Shown one piece after another: positions 9,026 to 17,283 of a stretch of 57,219 nt of DNA (positions are counted from its first letter, which is position 1; every line of letters starts with the position of its first letter). The DNA is from an uncultured Clostridia bacterium (lineage in GTDB: Bacteria > Bacillota > Clostridia > Christensenellales > UBA3700). Under the pieces are notes generated by a model, which was not told where the DNA came from, did no database searches, and saw only the letters and a program-made list of their open reading frames with translations. A program made the translations under genes and the position numbers. The DNA lies in assembly GCA_945872615.1 (NCBI GenBank), contig CAMBZZ010000009.1:1-57219 (forward strand). Reading direction: 5' to 3'.

Positions 9026-9394
9026 ATGCGTAAATTCAACGTTAAGGTCAACGGCAAGGACTATGCCGTAGAAGTAGAAGAAATCGGCGGAGCAACCGTC
9101 GCAACCGCTCCCGTAGCGGCACCTACCGCAAGCGCGGCTCCCGCACCTAAGGCAGCTCCTGCTCCCGCAGCGGCGCCTGCAGGCGGCAAGGCAGTCAACG
9201 CTCCGATGCCTGGTCTTGTCAAGAAACTTTGTTTCGACAACGGTGCAACAGTCAAAGAGGGCGACACTATCGTAATTTTGGAAGCAATGAAGATGGATAC
9301 GCCTGTCGTTGCCAACGCAAGCGGAGTTATCACTTATTCTACCACCGCGGGTACCAACGTAGATACCGGCGCGGTATTGTGTACTATAGCATAA
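9026..9394 (+). CDS. Biotin carboxyl carrier protein (1.3S/gamma subunit type)
   Basis: This 122-residue protein carries the biotin that shuttles the carboxyl group between subunits. The biotin-attachment motif EAMKM is at 86-90 with K89 as the biotinylated lysine. Residues 25-55 form an Ala/Pro-rich flexible linker, and 56-122 form the biotinyl domain, ending in a strand as in the 1.3S subunit of transcarboxylase. It is the only carrier in the operon and neither carboxyltransferase has its own biotin domain, so both probably use this one. AGGAG lies before the ATG. Confidence 0.93.
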   Translation: MRKFNVKVNGKDYAVEVEEIGGATVATAPVAAPTASAAPAPKAAPAPAAAPAGGKAVNAPMPGLVKKLCFDNGATVKEGDTIVILEAMKMDTPVVANASGVITYSTTAGTNVDTGAVLCTIA

Positions 9395-9410
9395 TTTTGG
9401 AGGAAAGACC

Positions 9411-10880
9411 GTGAACTTTTTTCTTACTCTACCATCGTTCTCTCTGGTAGACTCGCTCAAAAATCTGTGGTACAGCACGGGTTTTATGACGTCGCTCACG
9501 CCGATATGGCAAAACCTTATCATGATGGCGATAGCGTGCTTGCTCATATACCTTGCCGTAGCCAAAGAGTTTGAACCAAACCTTTTGCTTGCGATTGGTT
9601 TCGGTATGTTTATCATCAATATACCGGGAGCGTATTCTATCTTGTACGGAACTTTGGGATACGACGTTACCTTCGTTGGCTCTCAGGAGCAAATCAACGC
9701 GCTGATTTCGGCGGGCGTTCTCAACGAAGCGGGACAATTTTTGTACAACGGCAGCGTAATAGCGGGCACCGTTCCCGAGCTTGCCCAAATGATCGGCATA
9801 ACTTTTGCTGACGGCACCAGCACGCTTACCCAGTTGCATATCGTAGAAGAAAAGATTGCAGAGATCGTCGGCAGCTATCAGTCGCTCGTAGCGGGCAACG
9901 CGGCGTTTGAGGGCGTGACGCTTGCCGAAGAGATGACTATCAACCACGCGGTCGTTGCCGACCAAGGTTTGTTCTACTATCTCTACAAGGGTGTAGAATG
10001 GGTTATCTATCCGCCACTTATCTTTTTGGGTATCGGTGCAATGACCGACTTCGGTCCTCTCATTGCCAATCCAAAGAGTTTGTTGCTCGGCGCAGCCGCA
10101 CAGCTGGGTATCTTCGTCACCTTTATCGTAGCAGTCAATATCGGCTTTACGGGAGAAGAAGCAGCGGCAATCGGTATCATCGGCGGAGCAGACGGACCTA
10201 CGGCAATTTACGTAACTACCAAACTTGCGGCTCACTTGTTGCCTGCAATAGCGGTAGCGGCATATTCTTACATGGCGCTCATCAAGGTTATCCAACCGCC
10301 TATCATGAAGTTGCTCACCACCAAGAAAGAAAGACAAATCGTCATGGAACAGCTTAGACCCGTTTCCAAGACGGAGAAAGTTATCTTCCCATTGGCGGTA
10401 ACGGCAATCGTAGGTATCATCTTACCATCGGCTATACCGCTTTTGGGTATGTTGATGCTCGGCAACCTTATGAAAGAGTCGGGCGTGGTACCAAGACTTG
10501 TTCGCACGGCTTCCAACGAACTTATCAATATCATCACGATATTGCTCGGCTTGTTGGTAGGTACCAAGGCGACTGCCGACGTCTTCCTCAACACGCAGAC
10601 CTTGCTCATTATCATCATCGGCGTATGCGCCTTCTCCTTCGGTACGGCGGGCGGACTTCTCATCGGTAAGATTATGTGCAAACTCTCGAGGGGAAAAATC
10701 AATCCGCTCATCGGTGCTGCGGGCGTATCCGCGGTGCCAATGGCTGCGAGAATTGCCCACAACGTAGGACAAGAAGAAAATCCAAGCAACTATCTGCTTA
10801 TGCACGCTATGGGACCTAACGTCGCAGGCGTTATCGGCTCGGCAGTAGCCGCAGGCGTATTGCTCGCAATATTCGCATAA
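9411..10880 (+). CDS. oadB: Sodium-translocating decarboxylase beta subunit with large insertion
   Basis: The beta subunit decarboxylates carboxybiotin and couples this to sodium export across the cytoplasmic membrane. The 489-residue polytopic protein holds the signatures FLGIGAMTDFGPLIANP (about 205-221) and GGADGPTAIY (258-267), with D261 matching the sodium- and proton-binding aspartate of the family. It is longer than the usual 370-430 residues because about 100 extra, mostly polar residues (roughly 80-183) sit between the first membrane segments and the conserved core. The start is GTG at 9411, with GGAGG at 9399-9403. Both neighbours in the operon encode soluble partners. Confidence 0.92.
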   Translation: MNFFLTLPSFSLVDSLKNLWYSTGFMTSLTPIWQNLIMMAIACLLIYLAVAKEFEPNLLLAIGFGMFIINIPGAYSILYGTLGYDVTFVGSQEQINALISAGVLNEAGQFLYNGSVIAGTVPELAQMIGITFADGTSTLTQLHIVEEKIAEIVGSYQSLVAGNAAFEGVTLAEEMTINHAVVADQGLFYYLYKGVEWVIYPPLIFLGIGAMTDFGPLIANPKSLLLGAAAQLGIFVTFIVAVNIGFTGEEAAAIGIIGGADGPTAIYVTTKLAAHLLPAIAVAAYSYMALIKVIQPPIMKLLTTKKERQIVMEQLRPVSKTEKVIFPLAVTAIVGIILPSAIPLLGMLMLGNLMKESGVVPRLVRTASNELINIITILLGLLVGTKATADVFLNTQTLLIIIIGVCAFSFGTAGGLLIGKIMCKLSRGKINPLIGAAGVSAVPMAARIAHNVGQEENPSNYLLMHAMGPNVAGVIGSAVAAGVLLAIFA

Positions 10881-10906
10881 GCCACAAACTAAATAGAGGT
10901 GTTATT

Positions 10907-12304
10907 ATGGTAAAACTTACAGAAACAATTTTGCGTGACGCGCATCAGTCGCAAGCCGCAACGAGAATGAGACTTGACGAGATGTTGCCAATGGCTTCCA
11001 AGCTCGACGAAGTAGGATATTATTCTATAGAGTGTTGGGGTGGAGCAACCTTCGACTCTTGTTTGAGATTTCTCAACGAAGACCCATGGGATAGACTTAG
11101 ACAACTCAAAAAGGCTATGCCTAAGACCAAATTGCAGATGCTTCTCAGAGGACAAAATATCCTCGGTTACAAGCACTATGCCGACGACGTCGTAGACGAG
11201 TTCGTCAAGAAGTCGATTGAAAACGGTATCGACGTAATCCGTATCTTCGACGCACTCAACGACAAGCGTAATATGGCTCAAGCAATGAAGAGTTGCAAGA
11301 AGTACGGCGCAGTTTGCGAAGCAACTATTTCTTATACTACCAGCCCAGTACACACCAACGAGTATTTTATCAAGCTTGCCAAAGAACTCGAAGATATGGG
11401 TGCGGACAACATTTGTATCAAGGACATGGCGGGTATATTGCTCCCATACGTGGCTTACGACCTCGTCAAGGGTATGAAAGCCGTCCTCAAGCCTGAGACG
11501 CTCATTCACGTGCATACTCACCAAACGGCTGGCACGGGCAACCAAACCTACCTCAAGTGCATCGAGGCGGGCGCCGACATCATCGATACGGCACTCAGCG
11601 CACTCGGCAACGGTACTTCTCAACCTGCTACCGAGCCAATGGTTGCTATTTTGCAAAATACCCCTTACGACACGGGCATCGACCTCAAGACGGTAAGCGA
11701 CCTCTCCAATATGTTCGTACCTATCGCGGACAGACTTAAGAAGGACGGCTGGCTCACCGACAAGTCGCTCAAGACCGACGTCAACGCCCTCATTTACCAA
11801 GTGCCGGGCGGTATGCTTTCCAACCTCGTCGGACAACTCAAGAAGCTGGGCGCAATGGACAAATACGAGCAAGTGCTTGCCGAAGTTCCTAACGTTAGGA
11901 AGGACCTCGGTTATCCTCCACTCGTAACTCCTACCAGCCAAATCGTCGGCACGCAAGCCGTGTTCAACATCGTGTCGGGCGAGAGATACAAGATGGTTTC
12001 CGCCGAGACCAAAGGACTTTTGAGAGGCGAGTACGGTCAACTTCCAGCCGAGCCAAATCCCGAAATCGTCAAGAAGATTCTCGGTGACGAAGAGAGAATT
12101 ACTTGCCGTCCTGCCGATAGACTTCAACCCGAACTCGACAAGTACAGAGAAGAAATCAAAGAGTATATCGAACAAGACGAAGACGTGCTTTCTTACGCGC
12201 TCTTCCCACAAGTTGCTCTCAACTACTTCAAGTACAGACAAGCTAACAAGTATCACGTAGATAGCGAAGTTGGCGACGTCGCTAAGGGTATACAAGTAGT
12301 CTAA
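10907..12304 (+). CDS. oadA: Oxaloacetate decarboxylase alpha / pyruvate carboxyltransferase subunit (5S-like)
   Basis: This subunit transfers the carboxyl group of oxaloacetate to the biotin carrier, leaving pyruvate. The 465-residue TIM-barrel protein has LRDAHQS at 9-15 (metal ligand D11), IKDMAG with K172, the carbamylated-lysine position of the family, and the histidine metal site HVHTH at 201-205. It ends without a biotin domain, so it matches the 5S subunit of transcarboxylase or stand-alone pyruvate carboxylase subunit B. Codon use is strongly biased to C-ending codons, suggesting high expression. Last gene of the operon; a terminator follows. Confidence 0.92.
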   Translation: MVKLTETILRDAHQSQAATRMRLDEMLPMASKLDEVGYYSIECWGGATFDSCLRFLNEDPWDRLRQLKKAMPKTKLQMLLRGQNILGYKHYADDVVDEFVKKSIENGIDVIRIFDALNDKRNMAQAMKSCKKYGAVCEATISYTTSPVHTNEYFIKLAKELEDMGADNICIKDMAGILLPYVAYDLVKGMKAVLKPETLIHVHTHQTAGTGNQTYLKCIEAGADIIDTALSALGNGTSQPATEPMVAILQNTPYDTGIDLKTVSDLSNMFVPIADRLKKDGWLTDKSLKTDVNALIYQVPGGMLSNLVGQLKKLGAMDKYEQVLAEVPNVRKDLGYPPLVTPTSQIVGTQAVFNIVSGERYKMVSAETKGLLRGEYGQLPAEPNPEIVKKILGDEERITCRPADRLQPELDKYREEIKEYIEQDEDVLSYALFPQVALNYFKYRQANKYHVDSEVGDVAKGIQVV

Positions 12305-12333
12305 AACTTGTCCAATCAATAAATATTGATAAC

Positions 12334-12367
12334 AAAACGACTTCTATATTTTAGAGGTCGTTTTTTG
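12334..12367 (+). terminator. Terminator of the pump operon
   Basis: AAAACGACTTCTA (12334-12346) pairs with TAGAGGTCGTTTT (12352-12364), with one G-T wobble, and ends in a T-tract. Confidence 0.85.
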
Positions 12368-12391
12368 TATTGTATTGTTCAATGATATGTC

Positions 12392-12737
12392 TGTCATTCC
12401 GAGCGAGCAAAGCGAGCGTGGGAATCTCTTTTATTATGTCATTGCGTTGTTTACATTTTGCGATAGCAAAGACGACTGAAAGGAGAGTAGCAATCTCTAT
12501 CCTATTAAAAAGACCCCTTTGTGCAAAGGGAGGTGGCTCGGCTTGCCCGAGACGGAGGGATTGCCTCAAATGTCATTGCGAAGTATTGCTTGCAATACTG
12601 TGGCAATCTCTATCAACAATGTCATTCCGCTGTGTACATTTTGCGTAAGCAAAGCGTAGCGTGGGAATCTCTATCCATACAAAAAACCGTCCCTGTGCAA
12701 GGGAAGGTGTCTTGCCAATGGCAAGACGGAAGGGTTG
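12392..12737. repeat. Cluster of dispersed short palindromic repeats (families R1 and R2)
   Basis: No gene is seen here. R1 units begin TGTCATTCCG or TGTCATTGCG and end GGAATCTC or GCAATCTC, with a variable palindromic middle rich in AGCGAGC: 12392-12428, 12437-12497, 12571-12610 and 12620-12671. R2 units contain a small CCCTGTGCAAGGG-type hairpin and end in GGATTG or GGGTTG: 12511-12563 and 12687-12737. The same two families recur at 14.9-15.1 and 17.3-17.5 kb. Confidence 0.85.
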
Positions 12738-12760
12738 TAAAAACTATAAATAAACATAAA

Positions 12761-12971
12761 ATTGACTGCGTAGATACGAGCAAGACCTAACAAAAAAACA
12801 TATCACGCCATAGATGCGAGTTAGGCGAGTAAATTAGCGTAAAATAATTGACTGCGTAGATACGAGCAAGACAAGGAAAGGAGTGATTTTATCGAAACGA
12901 GCGTACTTACTGTACGTGAGTGAGAAAAATTGCTACTTGACACAGTATTGCGACGTATATACGCAGTCAAT
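12761..12971. repeat. R3 element: 125-bp inverted-repeat unit plus a solo left end
   Basis: ATTGACTGCGTAGATACG (12847-12864) is matched by an inverted copy with one mismatch at 12954-12971, bounding a 125-bp MITE-like unit with an internal GTAC-centred hairpin. The first 26 bases of the unit also occur alone, identically, at 12761-12786. No ORF is inside. The right end overlaps the last codons of the XRE gene. Confidence 0.75.
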
Positions 12972-13173
12972 AGTAATTCTCTAAACCCAGAAGATAATCC
13001 GCCGAAACGTCAAAAAACTTTGCACACAGATACACGGCGGTAGCGCTTGGCTCGGCTTCGCCGTTTACCCACTTGGACACGGCGCGTTGGGTATATCCGA
13101 TATTCTTGGCGAGCGTAGATTGATTTACGTTTTGCTCAATCATCAAAGTTTTTAGTCTTTCAGCGAACAACAT
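12967..13173 (-). CDS. XRE-family (Cro/CI-type) DNA-binding regulator
   Basis: The 68-residue protein is a bare helix-turn-helix domain: ERLKTLMIEQNVNQSTLAKN followed by the recognition segment around RAVSKWVNGEAEPS and the typical ending VSADYLLGL. Such single-domain proteins are DNA-binding repressors. It is divergent from the zinc-ribbon/LRR gene and probably controls that gene and itself through the repeats at 13183-13230. Its TGA stop codon is formed by the terminal GTCAAT of the R3 repeat element, so the gene end appears to have been set by the element. Confidence 0.85.
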   Translation of the reverse strand: MLFAERLKTLMIEQNVNQSTLAKNIGYTQRAVSKWVNGEAEPSATAVYLCAKFFDVSADYLLGLENYY

Positions 13174-13182
13174 AGATATATT

Positions 13183-13234
13183 TTAGAACTATTTTTCTCA
13201 AAAGATTGACTTAGAACTATAATTCTATTATCAT
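13183..13234 (+). promoter_or_regulatory. Divergent promoter and candidate XRE operator
   Basis: TTGACT (13206-13211) and TATCAT (13229-13234) are 17 bp apart and lead to the zinc-ribbon gene. TTAGAACTAT occurs at 13183-13192 and again at 13211-13220, and the second copy with the following bases makes the near-palindrome TAGAACTATAATTCTA within the promoter spacer. This fits a repressor-binding site. Confidence 0.55.
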
Positions 13235-13280
13235 ATATTATATACAATAAATTTTGTTCTATACAAAACAAGGAGAAATT

Positions 13281-14882
13281 ATGGAAGCAAATCAAGCGTC
13301 AACCCAACAATCCGTTTGCCCCAAGTGTGGCAAGAGCGTGCAGAGTGATTTTACGCGTTGCCCTTATTGCGGAGCCAAACTACAAGTAGACCCCAATGAC
13401 AAGGTCGAAAAAGTTAAACAAGGCTTTTTCAACTTTTTGTCCAAAGCCAAGGATTTTTTCATTTCGGCAGGCAAATTGGCTATGTCGCACAAAAAGATTA
13501 CCATAGCAATATCGGCTGTGCTAGTTTTGCTCATTGTGCTCATACCTATCATCACTACGTTTACCAATCCATTGCACCCAAACAACGTCGCCAAGGTTGA
13601 CGTGGGTGTATTGACTGAGCAACAAATAAAAGATACTTACGGACAGCCTTCCAACGTCATCAATGCGTATAGCATACAAGGAATTTCTTTAGGGGTCGCG
13701 CAAGGAATGTGTCGAGAGGCATGGGTATACTATGACGATGCTTTTGCCAAAAAACTTAAAGCATTTGAAGAGAAGTTTAACAATGCTGAGAGCTTCGAAG
13801 ACTTAGAAAAACTTGACAAAGAGTACAACAAGTTGACCAAGGAGAAGTTTGACTGTCTAGTTGTTGGCTTTGATATGGACGGCAACGTTTCTTTTGTTTG
13901 CCTCAACAAAAACGCCAAGTATGACGAACTTGATGTCTTTGCTTCCAAGGAGCCAAAAGAGCTCAAGAATATAGAACTCACCAAAAATACTCTTTGCCGT
14001 GGTTCTTCGGTTGCGGATAGCAATATCTCATATATCGCCAAATACAAGGACGGTAGCCTTGTCAAAGCCAAAATAACCACCAACGGCATCGCAGATGAGG
14101 AAGATACAATTGCCAAAGTTGACGTCCAATCCATATTTGGCGACCATTCTTTCAATTTTAAGGTGGTTGAGCATAGTTTTGATAGTAATTGTTATTGTCG
14201 AAACTGCCAATTGACGTTACATAATATTGATGAAAAATGTCATTGTGACAGATGTAATAATTATGTTCATAGTTTTGATTCCGAAGAACTTTGTTCTCGA
14301 TGCAATTGTGACAATCAAGGCTTGCGTTATGAGTTGATTGATGGAGAGTATTCTATTACAAAATTTATAGGTGCTTCAGATAATATTATTATTCCATCAA
14401 CGATAAATAATTTATCTGTGACAAGTATAGGAAGTATGGTATTTATGTTTAATAATAAACTGACAAGTATAACCATATCTGAAAACGTGACTAATATAAG
14501 ATTTAACATTTTTCTTAATTTAAAAAACATCGTTGTTCAAGAAGGAAATCCTAAATATCATAGTAGCGGCAATTGTCTAATAGAAACGGAAAGTAAAACT
14601 TTGATTTTAGGTTGTTCTACAAGTGTAATTCCTATTGACGGAAGCGTGACGAGTATAGGAGAAGATGCATTCTGTGGTTGCTATGGTTTGACGAGCATAA
14701 TCATACCTGACAATGTGACGAGTATAGGATCTGCTGCATTTCTTAGTTGCAGTAGCCTAACGACTATAACCTTCCAAGGTACACGAGCACAATGGAATGC
14801 AATCAGTAAAGGAAGGGGTTGGGATAGTAGTACCGGCAATTACACAATATACTGCATAGACGGCACTATAAGCAAATCTTAA
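13281..14882 (+). CDS. Zinc-ribbon, membrane-anchored leucine-rich-repeat (BspA-like) protein
   Basis: The 533-residue protein starts with a zinc ribbon (cysteines at 13, 16, 27 and 30), then a basic stretch and one transmembrane helix (about 72-93). The C-terminal part should therefore lie outside the cell. Residues about 300-350 hold cysteine pairs of the form CxC and CxxC, and 355-525 form LRR_5/BspA-type repeats (SIxIPDNVTSIGxxAF). The ATG at 13281, with AAGGAG at 13270-13275, is preferred over the TTG at 13254. Bases around 14200-14560 are visibly richer in A+T than the first half, so the LRR part may have a different history. Function unknown; BspA-type repeats often mediate surface binding. 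Confidence 0.75.
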   Translation: MEANQASTQQSVCPKCGKSVQSDFTRCPYCGAKLQVDPNDKVEKVKQGFFNFLSKAKDFFISAGKLAMSHKKITIAISAVLVLLIVLIPIITTFTNPLHPNNVAKVDVGVLTEQQIKDTYGQPSNVINAYSIQGISLGVAQGMCREAWVYYDDAFAKKLKAFEEKFNNAESFEDLEKLDKEYNKLTKEKFDCLVVGFDMDGNVSFVCLNKNAKYDELDVFASKEPKELKNIELTKNTLCRGSSVADSNISYIAKYKDGSLVKAKITTNGIADEEDTIAKVDVQSIFGDHSFNFKVVEHSFDSNCYCRNCQLTLHNIDEKCHCDRCNNYVHSFDSEELCSRCNCDNQGLRYELIDGEYSITKFIGASDNIIIPSTINNLSVTSIGSMVFMFNNKLTSITISENVTNIRFNIFLNLKNIVVQEGNPKYHSSGNCLIETESKTLILGCSTSVIPIDGSVTSIGEDAFCGCYGLTSIIIPDNVTSIGSAAFLSCSSLTTITFQGTRAQWNAISKGRGWDSSTGNYTIYCIDGTISKS

Positions 14883-14903
14883 TCATCAATCTAATCAACA
14901 CAC

Positions 14904-14935
14904 AAAGGCACACTTCAACCAAGTGTGCCTTTCAA
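14904..14935 (+). terminator. Hairpin after the zinc-ribbon/LRR gene
   Basis: AAAGGCACACTT (14904-14915) and AAGTGTGCCTTT (14921-14932) form a perfect 12-bp stem with a 5-base loop. The T-tract is short, so termination may be partial. Confidence 0.65.
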
Positions 14936-14942
14936 TTTATAG

Positions 14943-15150
14943 CCGTCCCTGTGCAAGGGAAGGGGGACCACGAAGTGGTGGAAGGGTTGTCAATCCGTAT
15001 CTACACTATGAGCAAGTTACATTGTCAAGACGGAGGGATTGCCTCAAATGTCATTGCGTTGCGTGCATTTTGCGTTAGCAAAGTGAGTAAAACGAACGCG
15101 GCAATCTTAATCCTATTGAAGCCGTCCGCTTGTGTTCGGGGTAGTGCAAG
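14943..15150. repeat. Second cluster of R1/R2 repeats
   Basis: An R2 unit (14943-14989), an R2-like fragment ending near 15042, an R1 unit (15049-15108) and another R2-like fragment (about 15120-15150) fill the gap between the LRR gene and surE. No gene is seen. Confidence 0.75.
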
Positions 15151-15166
15151 CCTTTGCAAATATCTC

Positions 15167-15195
15167 TTTACTTTCCCCCATATTTTTGCTACAAT
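15167..15195 (+). promoter_or_regulatory. surE promoter placed for a leaderless mRNA
   Basis: TTTACT (15167-15172), 17 bp, TACAAT (15190-15195). Counting +1 as the seventh base after the -10 box gives 15202, the A of the surE ATG. No ribosome binding site is present. Confidence 0.7.
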
Positions 15196-15201
15196 CTATC
15201 T

Positions 15202-15942
15202 ATGAATATTCTTATTGTCAACGACGACGGAGTATACGCAAGCGGAATTATCACGCTTGCCAAGACGCTTAGCCCCAACCATAAGGTGACGGTAGTTGCA
15301 CCGCACAAGCAAATGTCGGGCAAGAGCCACTCTATGTCTTTTCACGAATGTGTCAATTATATCAAGTTGGACCTCATTGACGGCGTGGATTGCTACGCCA
15401 CTTCGGGTACGCCCGCCGACTGTGTCAAGATGGGTATCGACCTCATTTTGGGCTGCAAACCCGACCTTGTCATCAGCGGTATCAACAACGGTTACAATCT
15501 CGGCACCGACGTGCTATATTCGGGCACTGTCGGCGCAAGCGTAGAATCCGCTCTTATGGGCGTTCCTTCGCTTGCCGTATCGCAAAATTATCATCTCGAC
15601 AATTACACCTATTCGGCGGATTTCGTTGCACGCCATTTGGACAGTCTCTATCGTATGCTCACCACGGCTTGCTCTATACTCAGTATCAATATCCCTTATT
15701 GCGAGGAGAAGTATATCAAGGGCGTCAAGTTTGCCAAGATAGGCAATCACGTCTACACCGACAACTACGTAGACTGTGGCTTGGAGGGCTATCTTCTCAC
15801 GGGCGAGCCTATCGAGGATATAGAAAACGAGGACGACGCCGACGTGAGGTATATCCGCGAGGGCTATATCACCATTTCACCCGTGCGTGCCGATTTCAAC
15901 GACTACACGGCTTATCAAATTCTCAAGGACGTCGAGCTATGA
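15202..15942 (+). CDS. surE: 5'/3'-nucleotidase SurE
   Basis: SurE is a metal-dependent phosphatase that removes phosphate from nucleoside monophosphates and some polyphosphates. The 246-residue protein opens with the hallmark MNILIVNDDGVYASGI (metal ligands in NDDG), followed by VVAPHKQMSGKSHSMS and SGINNGYNLGTDVLYSGTV, all in the usual positions. The ATG at 15202 is chosen because the family motif begins directly there; upstream codons to 15154 cross the promoter. No Shine-Dalgarno is present. The stop overlaps the start of the flavoprotein gene (ATGA). Confidence 0.95.
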   Translation: MNILIVNDDGVYASGIITLAKTLSPNHKVTVVAPHKQMSGKSHSMSFHECVNYIKLDLIDGVDCYATSGTPADCVKMGIDLILGCKPDLVISGINNGYNLGTDVLYSGTVGASVESALMGVPSLAVSQNYHLDNYTYSADFVARHLDSLYRMLTTACSILSINIPYCEEKYIKGVKFAKIGNHVYTDNYVDCGLEGYLLTGEPIEDIENEDDADVRYIREGYITISPVRADFNDYTAYQILKDVEL

Positions 15943-17171
15943 GAGTAGTGGTCGTTGGCGGAGGAGCGGCGGGAGTATTTTGCGCGGGACTGGTTGCAGG
16001 CGGTGGCAACGAGTGTATTTTGCTCGAAAAGAACGAGCGTATCGGCAAAAAGCTCTATATCACCGGCAAGGGTAGGTGCAACGTCACTCACTATTGCACC
16101 GCCCGAGATTTTCTCGACGGCGTAGTCACCAACGCCAAGTTCTTGACCTCGGCAATCTATCAATTTCCGCCACAATCAACCATAGACTTTCTGGAGAGCC
16201 ACGGCGTTCCTACCAAAGTCGAGCGTGGCGACAGAGTTTTTCCCGTCTCCGACAAAGCCAACGATATTATCTCGGCTTTCGAGAAGTTTGCTCGTAGCAA
16301 CGGCGTACAAATCAAACTCAACACGAGCGTCAAAGATATAGTCGTAGAAGACGGCAAAATCGTTGGGGTCAAGACGAATAATGAGTTTATCCCTTGCGAT
16401 AGAGTGGTTGTTGCCACGGGTGGCAAGTCTTATTCTTCCACAGGCTCCACGGGCGACGGCTACGCCTTTGCCAAGAAGCTTGGACACAATATAATCGAGC
16501 CCAAACCAGCCTTATCCGCACTCATTGTTGACGGCGTAGACGGACTTGCCGGGCTATCTCTCAAAAACGTCACCGCCATGGCAATAGTCGACGGCAAGAG
16601 TATAGACAGCCATTTTGGCGAAATGCTCTTTACCCACGACGGACTAAGCGGACCTATCATTTTGACACTATCGAGCCTCATCAATAGATACTACGAGGGT
16701 GGCAAATTTATATCTCAAGTCAAGGTGTCTATCGACCTCAAGCCCGCGCTTGACGAGGAGCAACTTGACAAAAGGCTACTTAGAGATTTTTCTTCTACCC
16801 CCAACGCCGCTATCAAAAACGTACTTTCGGCGCTTTGCCCCAAGTCTTTGATACCTATAATATTATCACAAGCACGAATTACACCGACTTTAGCCGTCAA
16901 TTCCGTCACTAAGGCTCAGCGTGCAAAACTCTTGAATACCGTCAAGCACCTTACCTTTGACGTCAAGGATATGGCAAGGCTCGACTTTGCCATAGTTACT
17001 AAGGGCGGAGTGGACGTCAGCCAAATCAATCCAAAGACTATGGAGAGTAAGCTAATCAAGGGATTATACTTCGTCGGCGAGGTGTTGGACGTGGACGCAT
17101 ACACTGGCGGATACAATGTCCAAATAGCCTTAGCAACCGCAAACTGCGCCGCCAAAGCCTGCCTAGAGTAA
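15939..17171 (+). CDS. FAD-dependent oxidoreductase, HI0933/BaiN family
   Basis: The 410-residue flavoprotein starts with a Rossmann motif VVGGGAAGVFCA for the ADP part of FAD and continues with the family block KLYITGKGRCNVTH (about 40-53), then ATGGKSYSSTGSTGDGY near 160. The C-terminal FVGEVLDVDAYTGGYNVQIA is the conserved FAD-binding end. Members of this family (YhiN, HI0933, BaiN) are often annotated as aminoacetone oxidases or bile-acid reductases, but the physiological substrate is mostly unknown. Translation is probably coupled to surE through the 4-base overlap. The long in-frame extension upstream to 15390 is only a read-through inside surE. Confidence 0.9.
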   Translation: MRVVVVGGGAAGVFCAGLVAGGGNECILLEKNERIGKKLYITGKGRCNVTHYCTARDFLDGVVTNAKFLTSAIYQFPPQSTIDFLESHGVPTKVERGDRVFPVSDKANDIISAFEKFARSNGVQIKLNTSVKDIVVEDGKIVGVKTNNEFIPCDRVVVATGGKSYSSTGSTGDGYAFAKKLGHNIIEPKPALSALIVDGVDGLAGLSLKNVTAMAIVDGKSIDSHFGEMLFTHDGLSGPIILTLSSLINRYYEGGKFISQVKVSIDLKPALDEEQLDKRLLRDFSSTPNAAIKNVLSALCPKSLIPIILSQARITPTLAVNSVTKAQRAKLLNTVKHLTFDVKDMARLDFAIVTKGGVDVSQINPKTMESKLIKGLYFVGEVLDVDAYTGGYNVQIALATANCAAKACLE

Positions 17172-17209
17172 GATTATTGTCAAAAATTGCATATACGGCG
17201 TTTTTGTAC

Positions 17210-17238
17210 TTGAAAAAGAGTATATAATATTATATAAT
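17210..17238 (+). promoter_or_regulatory. Candidate promoter for the cmk operon
   Basis: TTGAAA (17210-17215), 17 bp, TATAAT (17233-17238). If this is the active promoter, the repeat cluster at 17284-17509 is transcribed as part of a roughly 330-base 5' leader of cmk. Confidence 0.5.
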
Positions 17239-17283
17239 TAGATTGCAGTATGTCCTTGCGTTGTGTCATAACTTCAATAATAA

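Noticed and set aside
10889..12319. A 476-codon frame antisense to oadA
   Set aside because: It mirrors a highly biased, clearly coding gene; long antisense frames are a by-product of such codon use.
15390..15938. A long in-frame N-terminal extension of the flavoprotein gene
   Set aside because: It overlaps surE out of frame and the Rossmann motif of the flavoprotein starts right after the ATG at 15939.
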